10,143 nt of DNA from Pseudomonadota bacterium. Its GTDB lineage: Bacteria > Pseudomonadota > Gammaproteobacteria > Arenicellales > Poriferihabitantaceae. Under the pieces are notes generated by a model. That model was not told the origin of the DNA. It saw only the letters and a program-made list of their open reading frames with translations, and made no database searches. The position numbers and the translations under genes were made by a program. Positions 1 to 6,284 of the stretch are shown here, one piece after another. The stretch covers positions 1-10,143 of the forward strand of contig JAAELZ010000391.1 of NCBI GenBank assembly GCA_024226105.1. Reading direction: 5' to 3'. Every line of letters starts with the position of its first letter. The stretch's first letter is position 1.

Positions 1-285
1 ATTCCGGCTTTACCGAAGGTGGGGCCGGAACTCATCGGGCAGCATACTACGCTCGCCGTAAGGGTATCGGCGTTTGAAACGCTGCGTACCTTATGTGCAA
101 CTGCGCAGTCTGCCTTGCTCTCTAGCAGTGCCAATTACCAGGGGCAGGAACCCCTCACTGCTGCGGCGGATGTGGCCAATGTCTTTGCGGATAAAATTGA
201 CTATATAATCGACTTACCCATCCAGGGCCTGGATAAAACCAGCAGTATAACTGATGCTATAACCTTACATACCATTAGGCCTTAA
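1..285 (+). CDS. tsaC: Threonylcarbamoyl-AMP synthase TsaC, 3' part
   Basis: This is the C-terminal part (94 codons) of a TsaC/YrdC-family protein; the gene starts left of the window and is read in frame from base 1. TsaC makes threonylcarbamoyl-AMP from threonine, bicarbonate and ATP, the first step of the t6A37 modification of ANN-decoding tRNAs, in the cytoplasm. Visible family signatures are LAVRVS (from about base 49), matching the LAVRV segment of E. coli TsaC, and SSSAN at 121-135, matching the conserved S-T-SAN nucleotide-binding motif. A later stretch, DYIIDLP then SSITDA, fits the family pattern of a VVPG-like segment followed by PS-IRDA. The protein ends soon after this, so it is the short TsaC form without the extra Sua5 domain. 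The TAA stop at 283-285 is four bases before hemF, so the two are probably co-transcribed; tsaC beside hemF also occurs in Pseudomonas. Confidence 0.88.
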   Translation: MPALPKVGPELIGQHTTLAVRVSAFETLRTLCATAQSALLSSSANYQGQEPLTAAADVANVFADKIDYIIDLPIQGLDKTSSITDAITLHTIRP

Positions 286-289
286 GTAC

Positions 290-1204
290 ATGAAATCGCT
301 GCCGATAGACACCATCAAAAAGTATTTCCAGGGCTTGCAACAATCCATATGTGATGGCATCGAGCAACTGGAAACGACATCTTCATTCGAAACGGATCAA
401 TGGCAGCATGCCAACGGGGGCGGTGGTACCTCCAGGGTTATCAGCGGCAGTGTAATCGAAAAAGGTGGCGTGAATTTCTCCCACGTCAAAGGCAAAGAAC
501 TGCCCGCGGCGGCATCTGCCAAACGCCCGCAAATGGCCGGGAAACCCTTCGAAGCGATGGGTGTGTCGGTGGTTATCCATCCACTGAACCCCTATGTGCC
601 TACCTCGCATGCCAATGTGCGTTTTTTTGTTGCTGATCCGCAAGGTGATAATCCGCTCTGGTGGTTCGGCGGCGGTTATGATTTAACCCCTTATTACGCC
701 GACGAATTAGATGTTGTGGCCTGGCATCAGGCTGCGAAAGCCGCCTGTGATGGCTTCGATAAAACCTATTACCCGCGGTTTAAGCAATGGTGCGATGAGT
801 ATTTTTATTTAAAACACCGTGATGAACAACGCGGCGTAGGGGGGCTGTTTTTTGATGATTTTAACGAACGGAGTTTTGATCATGCTTTCGGTTTTATGCA
901 AAGCGTTGGCAACAGCTATATTGGAGCCTATCAGCCCATCGTTGAGCGGCAAAAACACAAACCGTTTGGTGAAACCGAACGTACTTTTCAGGCCTGCCGA
1001 CGAGGGCGCTACGTTGAATATAATCTTCTGTATGACCGCGGCACTATCTTTGGCCTGCAATCGGGCGGGCGTACGGAATCTATTTTGATGTCCTTGCCCC
1101 CGAAAGTTGAATGGCATTATAACTACCAGCCGCAAACAGGCAGCCCTGAAGCCCGTTTAACCGATTACTTTCTGAAGCCTCGCGACTGGCTGGACATAAC
1201 TTAA
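290..1204 (+). CDS. hemF: Oxygen-dependent coproporphyrinogen-III oxidase HemF
   Basis: HemF catalyses the O2-dependent oxidative decarboxylation of coproporphyrinogen III to protoporphyrinogen IX in cytoplasmic haem synthesis. The 304-residue product is close to the 299 residues of E. coli HemF and matches it along its whole length. Seen in order: ANGGGGTSRV (41-50), VNFSHVKG (61-68), NPYVPTSHANVRFF (100-113), WWFGGGYDLTPYY (124-136), YPRFKQWCDEYFYLKHR (161-177), GGLFFDD (184-190), RRGRYVEYNLLYDRGT (237-252) and GLQSGGRTESILMSLPP (255-271). The four histidines described as metal ligands in E. coli HemF (96, 106, 145, 175) appear here as H97, H107, H146 and H176. The ATG start is four bases after tsaC with a weak TTAGG upstream. 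The TAA stop shares its last A with the waaA ATG. In Pseudomonas aroE follows hemF; here it does not. No broken or missing motif was seen. Confidence 0.97.
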   Translation: MKSLPIDTIKKYFQGLQQSICDGIEQLETTSSFETDQWQHANGGGGTSRVISGSVIEKGGVNFSHVKGKELPAAASAKRPQMAGKPFEAMGVSVVIHPLNPYVPTSHANVRFFVADPQGDNPLWWFGGGYDLTPYYADELDVVAWHQAAKAACDGFDKTYYPRFKQWCDEYFYLKHRDEQRGVGGLFFDDFNERSFDHAFGFMQSVGNSYIGAYQPIVERQKHKPFGETERTFQACRRGRYVEYNLLYDRGTIFGLQSGGRTESILMSLPPKVEWHYNYQPQTGSPEARLTDYFLKPRDWLDIT

Positions 1205-2484
1205 TGCGGGTTTTATACAGCCTGCTATTGTATTTGCTTTTGCCTTTCATATTGCTGAGGCTGTTGCTTCGATCGATCAAAAACCCGGCATATCGCAGGC
1301 GTGTATTAGAGCGTTTCGGGGTATACGTTGATGCACCGGTGTCCGAAGGTATTTGGGTACATGCGGTATCGGTCGGAGAGGCGATTGTCGCGGTGAAACT
1401 CATAAAAGCTTTACAGTTGCAGTACCCGGATTATGCGATCACGGTGACTTGCGGTACACCAACCGGATCTCAAATAATTCAAAAGCAGCTCGGTGACGGC
1501 GTGTTTCATGTTTATGCGCCTTATGATTTACCTGGATCAGTAAAACGCTTCCTTAATAATTGCCAGCCCGCAGTGGGCATTATTATGGAAACTGAAATCT
1601 GGCCAAACTTATTCTCCCAGGCTTCCAGTAGTGGCGTTAAAGTATTGATTTCAAACATGCGTTTGAGTGAGATTTCTTTTCGGCGTTATCAGAAATTTCC
1701 TGCGTTCATCTCCCGGGTTTTATCTACGGTTAATCAAATCGCCGCGCAGAGCGATAGCGATGCGCAAAGGGCGATCTCATTAGGTGCGGATGCTGACAGG
1801 GTGCAGGTGGTGGGCAATCTTAAGTTTGATGTTGATAAGCGTAGTGAGTCTGTTGTTTCAAGCCTTGCAGAGCTTAAGGATAAAATATCAGCACAAAGGA
1901 GTGTCTGGTTGGCGGGCAGTACGCATGAGGGGGAAGATGAGATCATCCTGAATGTGCATGAGAAACTTGTACAGTCCAGAGCAACACTGCTGCTCATATT
2001 GGTTCCGCGCCATCCTGAGCGGTTTGAAAAGGTCTACAAATTGTGTCATGCCCGATTTCGTACCCAAAAACGCAGTACGCTTACAGACGGAGCAGTGCTT
2101 GAAAGTGATACCCAGGTATTACTGGTAGACAGTATTGGCGAACTGGATCAGTTTATCGGTATCAGCGACTGGGCCTTTATTGGCGGTAGCCTGGTGCCCG
2201 TGGGTGGTCACAATATTCTGGAAGCATGCCAGGCAGGGGTGCCGGTGGTTTTTGGTGAGTTTATGTTTAACTTCAATCATATAGCTAAGATTGTCGTCGA
2301 GAAGGAAGCCGGGATACAGATTTCTGAAGAGGCAGATTTAGTGCAGGCTGGTTTGCGTTTGTCGGAGGATCCCGATGCCCGCAGAAGGATGGGGGCGAGC
2401 GGTCACGCCCTGATCGAGGAGAATCAGGGGGCAACCCGCAGAACACTGGAACTACTCTCTGGCTGGTTACCGGTCAAAGAATAA
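1204..2484 (+). CDS. waaA: 3-deoxy-D-manno-octulosonic acid (Kdo) transferase WaaA
   Basis: WaaA (KdtA) moves Kdo from CMP-Kdo onto lipid IVA at the inner face of the cytoplasmic membrane, an early step of lipopolysaccharide core assembly. The product has 426 residues (E. coli 425). Residues 3-22 form one hydrophobic N-terminal segment, the usual membrane anchor. It is followed by VHAVSVGEA (52-60), where E59 aligns with the proposed catalytic glutamate of the family. Further marks are ETEIWPN (129-135), GSTHEGE (238-244), VPRHPERF (267-274) and the GT30 donor-site region GGSLVPVGGHNILE (327-340). The ATG overlaps the hemF stop in TAATG, which suggests coupled translation. Whether it adds one or two Kdo residues cannot be told from the sequence. 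Its position behind hemF is unusual in my memory of related genomes, but the gene looks intact. Confidence 0.96.
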   Translation: MRVLYSLLLYLLLPFILLRLLLRSIKNPAYRRRVLERFGVYVDAPVSEGIWVHAVSVGEAIVAVKLIKALQLQYPDYAITVTCGTPTGSQIIQKQLGDGVFHVYAPYDLPGSVKRFLNNCQPAVGIIMETEIWPNLFSQASSSGVKVLISNMRLSEISFRRYQKFPAFISRVLSTVNQIAAQSDSDAQRAISLGADADRVQVVGNLKFDVDKRSESVVSSLAELKDKISAQRSVWLAGSTHEGEDEIILNVHEKLVQSRATLLLILVPRHPERFEKVYKLCHARFRTQKRSTLTDGAVLESDTQVLLVDSIGELDQFIGISDWAFIGGSLVPVGGHNILEACQAGVPVVFGEFMFNFNHIAKIVVEKEAGIQISEEADLVQAGLRLSEDPDARRRMGASGHALIEENQGATRRTLELLSGWLPVKE

Positions 2485-2504
2485 CGCAATCCAGGGCGCT
2501 TCAA

Positions 2505-3695
2505 TTGGAACATCGAATTGGCCTCGTTCGTGGCATTTTTCTTGTAACCATCACCTTCATCGGCTCGGGTGTCATGGCCATTCCGGCAATGACCGCAAGT
2601 CTCGCCGGAGATCTGGCCCTGTACGCCTGGTTGGCCCTGGCGATTTGCAGTTTACCCTTAGGCCTGGTATTTGCCCGTTTGGGACAGCGCTACCCCAGCC
2701 AGGGCGGTGTGTCAGAATATTTGAGCCGGGCGCTCAGCAGCAAAAAGGCTAAAGCGATTGGCCAGCAACTGGCGGCCTATTTATTTTTACTTGCGGTAAT
2801 TAGCGGTGCAGCGCCAGCAGTGGGCATCGCGGCCGCTAACCTGGGGCGGGCGTTGGCGATCACGCCTCAATGGTATCCGCTGCTAAGTTATATCACTGTG
2901 GCCTTGATTGTGGTCATTGTGTTCCTGGGCATACGTTTTTCCTCAGCGGTGCAAATGGTCGTGGTGTTGATATTTATATTGTTGCTCGGTCTATTGTGGT
3001 TTAAGGGTGCGCCAACGTCACTAACCCTGCCCCCTGTGAAGCATGCAGGGATGCTGTTCTCGCAACCTGTAGTTGCTGCATTCGGGGCCGGCATGTGGGC
3101 CTTCATTGGCTTTGAGGCGCTTTCGCATTTGAGCCAGGATTTTAAAAATCCACGCCGGGATTTGCCGCTCGCAACGATTGTTGGCATGCTGCTGGCTACC
3201 CTGTTTTATGTTGTCACCCTGATACTGGTGCTCGCTCATCATGCTTATGGTGACGAGTTAAGCGATACCACCTCACTTACGCTGTTATACGACATTTTGT
3301 TTGGAGAAGGCGGGCGTCAAATTGTCGGTACAGTAGGTTTCCTCGCGGGCTTTGCAGTGGTGGTGGTTTATTTCACCAGTTTTACCCGATTAACGCTCTA
3401 CCTAGCATTGCATCAACAGATTCCGGCTGTGTTTGCGAATACCAATCAATTTAATACGCCATACTGGGGTCTGCTTCTCATTACCTTTACGACTGTCGTC
3501 TCACTATCAATTAAGTATCTGTTTGACGTTCAATTTGTACTGCTAATTACCTTCACCAACACTGTATTTATGCTCATTTATGCGCTTGCCATGATGAGCG
3601 CGATCAGGTTATTAAACGGTGTCTGGCGTGTTTTGGCGATTCTCGGGATGCTGGTATGCGGCGGATTTATTGCGGCCATGATTTCATTATTTTGA
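2505..3695 (+). CDS. yjeH: YjeH-like amino-acid exporter, APC superfamily, TTG start
   Basis: A 396-residue integral inner-membrane protein of the amino acid-polyamine-organocation superfamily. The closest match I recognise is E. coli YjeH, reported as an exporter of L-methionine and branched-chain amino acids. Shared features are the broken first helix with GSG (20-22) followed by AIPA, the loop GQRYPSQGGVSEY (60-72), and the conserved cytoplasmic stretch GFEALSHLSQDFKNPRRDLP (202-221), very like the YjeH equivalent. About 11-12 hydrophobic segments are visible, the last ending at the C-terminus. The start is TTG at 2505: AGGG at 2493-2496 gives a well-placed ribosome-binding site, the reading MEHRIGLVRGIF aligns with the YjeH N-terminus, and the next ATG would cut into helix 1. 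It lies 20 bases after waaA and probably shares its transcript. The substrate is inferred from the family and is the least certain part. Confidence 0.86.
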   Translation: MEHRIGLVRGIFLVTITFIGSGVMAIPAMTASLAGDLALYAWLALAICSLPLGLVFARLGQRYPSQGGVSEYLSRALSSKKAKAIGQQLAAYLFLLAVISGAAPAVGIAAANLGRALAITPQWYPLLSYITVALIVVIVFLGIRFSSAVQMVVVLIFILLLGLLWFKGAPTSLTLPPVKHAGMLFSQPVVAAFGAGMWAFIGFEALSHLSQDFKNPRRDLPLATIVGMLLATLFYVVTLILVLAHHAYGDELSDTTSLTLLYDILFGEGGRQIVGTVGFLAGFAVVVVYFTSFTRLTLYLALHQQIPAVFANTNQFNTPYWGLLLITFTTVVSLSIKYLFDVQFVLLITFTNTVFMLIYALAMMSAIRLLNGVWRVLAILGMLVCGGFIAAMISLF

Positions 3696-3723
3696 TGTGA
3701 TCCTGTTTCGCGTATCAGGGTGC

Positions 3724-3739
3724 TGGAACGCAGGTTCCA
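3724..3739. repeat. Interrupted palindrome after the exporter gene (possible weak terminator)
   Basis: TGGAAC and GTTCCA form perfect 6-bp arms around the 4-base loop GCAG, 28 bases after the exporter stop codon. The next bases on the plus strand are TTTATAT, a poor U-tract, so a weak intrinsic terminator for the tsaC-hemF-waaA-yjeH run is possible. A protein-binding operator is the alternative. The palindrome itself is certain; its role is inferred. Confidence 0.35.
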
Positions 3740-3751
3740 TTTATATCGACA

Positions 3752-3790
3752 CCTGAGATAGAAAACTCCACCCCGGGGTTGAGTGTCAGG
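3752..3790. repeat. Nested inverted repeat upstream of accD
   Basis: An inner near-perfect palindrome spans 3765-3784: ACTC, C, ACCCCGGGGT, T, GAGT, with one mismatched pair (C3769 against T3780). It is enclosed by CCTGA (3752-3756) and TCAGG (3786-3790), which also pair. In RNA this could fold as an outer 5-bp stem, an asymmetric internal loop and a strong inner GC stem. No U-run follows, so it does not look like an ordinary terminator. It lies about 115 bases upstream of the accD promoter-like box, so an operator or RNA-stabilising hairpin are both conceivable. Confidence 0.4.
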
Positions 3791-3806
3791 GTCCTTATTG
3801 GGATTT

Positions 3807-3849
3807 CTGACAAGAATATCAGGCGGGACTATTTGTTCAGCGGTTTTTT
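3807..3849 (+). terminator. Possible weak terminator hairpin with T6 run
   Basis: CTGACAA (3807-3813) can pair with TTG-T-TCAG (3833-3840), leaving one bulged T and a loop of about 19 bases. Six T residues follow at 3844-3849 after CGG. The T-run and its position before the accD promoter-like box fit a terminator separating the exporter from accD, but the stem is AT-containing, bulged and long-looped. Low confidence. Confidence 0.2.
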
Positions 3850-3880
3850 GCAGTTGTGCGGTAATATGTACAGGAGAAAG

Positions 3881-3909
3881 AATTCAGGAGAGTGCGCTTG
3901 GGGTATACT
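3881..3909 (+). promoter_or_regulatory. Candidate sigma70 promoter for accD
   Basis: TATACT at 3904-3909 matches the -10 consensus at five of six bases and lies 26 bases before the accD start, giving a short leader of roughly 20 bases. The -35 region is poor: AATTCA at 3881-3886 has the right 17-base spacing but only two consensus matches, so an activator or the GGGG next to the -10 box may matter. AGG within CAGG (3925-3928) is a suitably placed ribosome-binding site for accD. Confidence 0.4.
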
Positions 3910-3935
3910 CTACGCAAATTCAAACAGGCAAATTT

Positions 3936-4829
3936 ATGAACTGGCTAGACCGAATTATTCCACCAAAAATCAAGGGCGCGCGCGATAGTGGTTCTGGCGT
4001 ACCCAAGGGTTTGTGGCGCAAATGCAATGGCTGTCAGGCTGTATTGTATGCCGAAGAACTTGTAAGTAGTTTTGAAGTGTGCCCCAAATGCGGTCATCAC
4101 CACCGCATTGGTGGCCCACAGCGCCTAAAGGCCTTTTTTGGTGAGCATTCCTTTCAATTGCTGGCCGAAGAAGTCGCTCCTCAGGATGCGCTTAAGTTTC
4201 GAGACTTGAAAAAATACAAAGATCGCCTGAGCGAGGCGAGTCGCAAGAGCAATTCGAGTGAAGCACTGGTGGTTGCGAAGGGGCTGCTGATTGATCAACC
4301 GGTGGTGGTTGCCGCATTTGATTTTAGCTTTATGGGAGGCTCAATGGGAGCAGTGGTGGGTGAGCGTTTTGTACGCGCCGTAGGCCTGGCTATTAAAGAA
4401 CGTATCCCGTTTATCTGCTTTTCAGCCAGTGGTGGAGCGCGCATGCAGGAAGGCTTGTTCTCTCTGATGCAGCTAGGTAAAACTGTTGCCGCGCTTAAGC
4501 GCCTTAAAGGCGAAGCGATACCGTATATATCTGTCCTTACAGACCCTACTATGGGTGGCGTATCGGCCAGTTTTGCCATGCTCGGCGACGTCATTATTGC
4601 CGAACCCGAGGCGTTGGTGGGCTTTGCCGGGCAGCGCGTGATTGAGCAAACCGTACGCGAGAAATTACCAGAGGGTTTTCAGCGTGCTGAATTCTTGCTC
4701 GATCATGGGTCTATCGACATGATTTTAGCGCGCTCAGAATTGCCAGAGAACATCCATCGTTTACTGTCTACTTTATATTTTGAGCCTCGCGCGCAACAAG
4801 CCTGGATAGAGGCGGGGGCCGACAGTTAG
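3936..4829 (+). CDS. accD: Acetyl-CoA carboxylase carboxyltransferase subunit beta AccD
   Basis: AccD is the beta half of the carboxyltransferase of acetyl-CoA carboxylase. With AccA it moves CO2 from carboxybiotin on AccB to acetyl-CoA, giving malonyl-CoA, the committed step of fatty-acid synthesis in the cytoplasm. The product has 297 residues (E. coli 304). An N-terminal zinc ribbon is complete: C30-N-G-C33 and C49-P-K-C52. The crotonase-like domain shows KFRDLKKYKDRL (87-98), FMGGSMGAVVG (132-142), SASGGARMQE (163-172), TMGGVSASFAMLGD (205-218) and GFAGQRVIEQTVREKLP (229-245). The start is the ATG giving MNWLDRI, equivalent to E. coli MSWIERI. An in-frame extension back to a GTG at 3783 is open but has no family similarity. 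The C-terminus lacks the proline-rich tail of E. coli AccD. It begins the accD-folC-dedD-cvpA-purF block. Confidence 0.97.
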   Translation: MNWLDRIIPPKIKGARDSGSGVPKGLWRKCNGCQAVLYAEELVSSFEVCPKCGHHHRIGGPQRLKAFFGEHSFQLLAEEVAPQDALKFRDLKKYKDRLSEASRKSNSSEALVVAKGLLIDQPVVVAAFDFSFMGGSMGAVVGERFVRAVGLAIKERIPFICFSASGGARMQEGLFSLMQLGKTVAALKRLKGEAIPYISVLTDPTMGGVSASFAMLGDVIIAEPEALVGFAGQRVIEQTVREKLPEGFQRAEFLLDHGSIDMILARSELPENIHRLLSTLYFEPRAQQAWIEAGADS

Positions 4830-4874
4830 TTTCTCCCTGCCTTGTCTTTCTCTTTTCATGAATTATTCGGGCAA

Positions 4875-4977
4875 GTGCAGGGTGGATAGGCGTAGCGTAT
4901 CCACCGCTAACTGCAGGCATCAGGTATTAATGGTGGATGCGCTGCACCGGTAATCATATTATTTGGCCACCCTACAC
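4875..4977. repeat. REP-like paired palindromic element between accD and folC
   Basis: The ends are 11-base inverted repeats with one difference: GTGCAGGGTGG (4875-4885) and CCACCCTACAC (4967-4977), whose complement reads GTGTAGGGTGG. The left half is itself a hairpin, GGTGGATA (4881-4888) and TATCCACC (4898-4905) around the 9-base loop GGCGTAGCG. The right half carries a diverged inverted copy, GGTGGATGCGCTGC (4932-4945), whose complement differs from left-half bases 4892-4905 at two of 14 positions. From memory, GGTGGAT-AGCG-ATCCACC palindromes recur many times in gammaproteobacterial genomes, so this looks like a REP/BIME-type or small non-autonomous element, not a one-off regulator. Its right end stops nine bases before the folC ATG. 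No transposase is near. Confidence 0.7.
4934..4962 (+). promoter_or_regulatory. Possible promoter for folC inside the repeat element
   Basis: TATTAT at 4957-4962 matches the -10 consensus at five of six bases, and TGGATG at 4934-4939 gives a three-of-six -35 box at the ideal 17-base spacing. If used, transcription would start near 4969 with a leader under 20 bases and no clear Shine-Dalgarno. This is a consensus match only. Confidence 0.2.
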
Positions 4978-4986
4978 AAAAACCGT

Positions 4987-6267
4987 ATGTCTCGCTCTCT
5001 TGATCAATGGATTGAGTACATCCAGACCCTGCATCCACGAACTATCGATTTGAGTCTGGATCGAGTCGCACAGGTGTGGGACAGGTTTAAACCCGCAGAA
5101 TTACCCCCGGTTATCGCGGTGGCAGGAACCAATGGTAAGGGCAGCAGTGTTTCTATGCTGGAATCCATTTACCGGTATGCGGGCTACCGGACGGCGGCGT
5201 TTACCTCCCCGCACCTGGTTCGATTTAACGAGCGCCTGTGCCTGGATAATATTCCCGTTGATGATGACCGCCTTTTGGCTTCATTTGCGCGAATTGAGGC
5301 ACTGCGGGGTGACGTATCGCTCACGTTCTTTGAATTCAATACGCTACTGGCGCTGGATATTTTCTGTGCTGAAAAACCGGGTGTCATCCTGCTTGAGGTG
5401 GGTTTGGGTGGTCGCCTGGATGCAGTGAATATTGTCGACAATAATCTGGCACTGATTACGGCAATTGATATTGACCATACCGCCTGGCTGGGTAGCAGTC
5501 GGGAGCAGATTGGTGCCGAAAAGGCGGGAATCATAAAAGCGGGTGGCCTGGCCGTGTTGGCAGACCCTGAAGCACCGCGTAGCATGGTGGATATTGCAAA
5601 ATCCAGACAGGCGGTGCTGGTGCAGGCGGGCATCGACTATCAGCTGGAGGCCGGGCCACAGGAAAAGTGCTGCTTTTCTTCAGAGCAGGCGGGTCTTGCG
5701 ATGTTTGATGGCTTTGAATTTGAGCCGGCATTGCAACATGTGTACATGAATAGCGGAGGTGTGCTGGCGGCTATTGCGATGATGAATAGTCGCTTACCGA
5801 TTACCAGGGCGCAGCTTAGAACCGGCCTGGCCAGGCAAAAATTGAGCGGGCGATTGCAACTGATCAAGGGGGAGCCCAGTATCCTTCTGGATGTTTCACA
5901 CAACGAGGCATCGGTTCTTTCGATGCTTGAATATATCGATTCTTTAGCAATTGAAGGCCGCATTCATGCGGTATTCGGGGCTCTGGTGGACAAAAACTAT
6001 GGTTCGGCATATGACGCCCTGAAGGCGCGAATTGACGCGTGGTATCTGTGTGATCTGGAAGGTGATCGCGGGCAAAGTGCCGCTGCTCTGGGTGAAAAAC
6101 TGTTTGCACAGGAATCGAATTTTGGTAATGGGCTGAACGCGGGTTTTTACCCCTCTCCGCAAAAGGCGTTTGTGCAGGCAAAGCAGAAGGCGGATGCCCG
6201 GGATCTGATCGTAATATTTGGCTCGTTTCATCTCGTCGGTGCTATAATCCCGACCCTCACTAGTTAA
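4987..6267 (+). CDS. folC: Bifunctional dihydrofolate synthase / folylpolyglutamate synthase FolC
   Basis: FolC joins glutamate to dihydropteroate and then extends folates with further glutamates, using ATP, in the cytoplasm. With the ATG at 4987 the product has 426 residues (E. coli 422) and begins MSRSLDQWIEYIQTLHPRTIDLSL, like other family members. The Mur-ligase-type P-loop is GTNGKGSS (47-54). Other marks are TSPHLVRFNERL, TFFEFNTLLALD, LEVGLGGRLDAVN, DIDHTAWLG and EKAGIIKAG, then LSGRLQL opening the C-terminal domain, and DVSHNE (302-307) where E. coli has DVAHNP. A TTG at 4963 would add eight residues, but that stretch is the end of the repeat element and has no ribosome-binding site. 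The ATG has no obvious one either. Gene order (after accD, before dedD) supports the call. folC ends 17 bases before dedD. Confidence 0.95.
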   Translation: MSRSLDQWIEYIQTLHPRTIDLSLDRVAQVWDRFKPAELPPVIAVAGTNGKGSSVSMLESIYRYAGYRTAAFTSPHLVRFNERLCLDNIPVDDDRLLASFARIEALRGDVSLTFFEFNTLLALDIFCAEKPGVILLEVGLGGRLDAVNIVDNNLALITAIDIDHTAWLGSSREQIGAEKAGIIKAGGLAVLADPEAPRSMVDIAKSRQAVLVQAGIDYQLEAGPQEKCCFSSEQAGLAMFDGFEFEPALQHVYMNSGGVLAAIAMMNSRLPITRAQLRTGLARQKLSGRLQLIKGEPSILLDVSHNEASVLSMLEYIDSLAIEGRIHAVFGALVDKNYGSAYDALKARIDAWYLCDLEGDRGQSAAALGEKLFAQESNFGNGLNAGFYPSPQKAFVQAKQKADARDLIVIFGSFHLVGAIIPTLTS

Positions 6268-6284
6268 CGCTTACGCGCACCGTT

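Noticed and set aside
3783..3935. In-frame 51-codon upstream extension of accD from a GTG
   Set aside because: The extension has no AccD similarity and spans the palindromes and promoter-like box. The ATG at 3936 has an AGG site and gives the expected MNWLDRI N-terminus.
3779..3988. 69-codon plus-strand frame across the accD start
   Set aside because: It overlaps accD in another frame, lacks a ribosome-binding site and gives a cysteine/arginine-rich product resembling no family.
4858..4953. 31-codon frame in the accD-folC spacer
   Set aside because: It runs through the REP-like element, has no ribosome-binding site and no similarity to any family I know.
4963..4986. Alternative TTG start for folC adding eight residues
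   Set aside because: Those codons are the right end of the repeat element, have no ribosome-binding site, and ATG 4987 gives the usual FolC N-terminus.
5184..5633. Long antisense frame inside folC
   Set aside because: It mirrors the strong codon bias of folC, and its serine/arginine-rich product has no recognisable domain.
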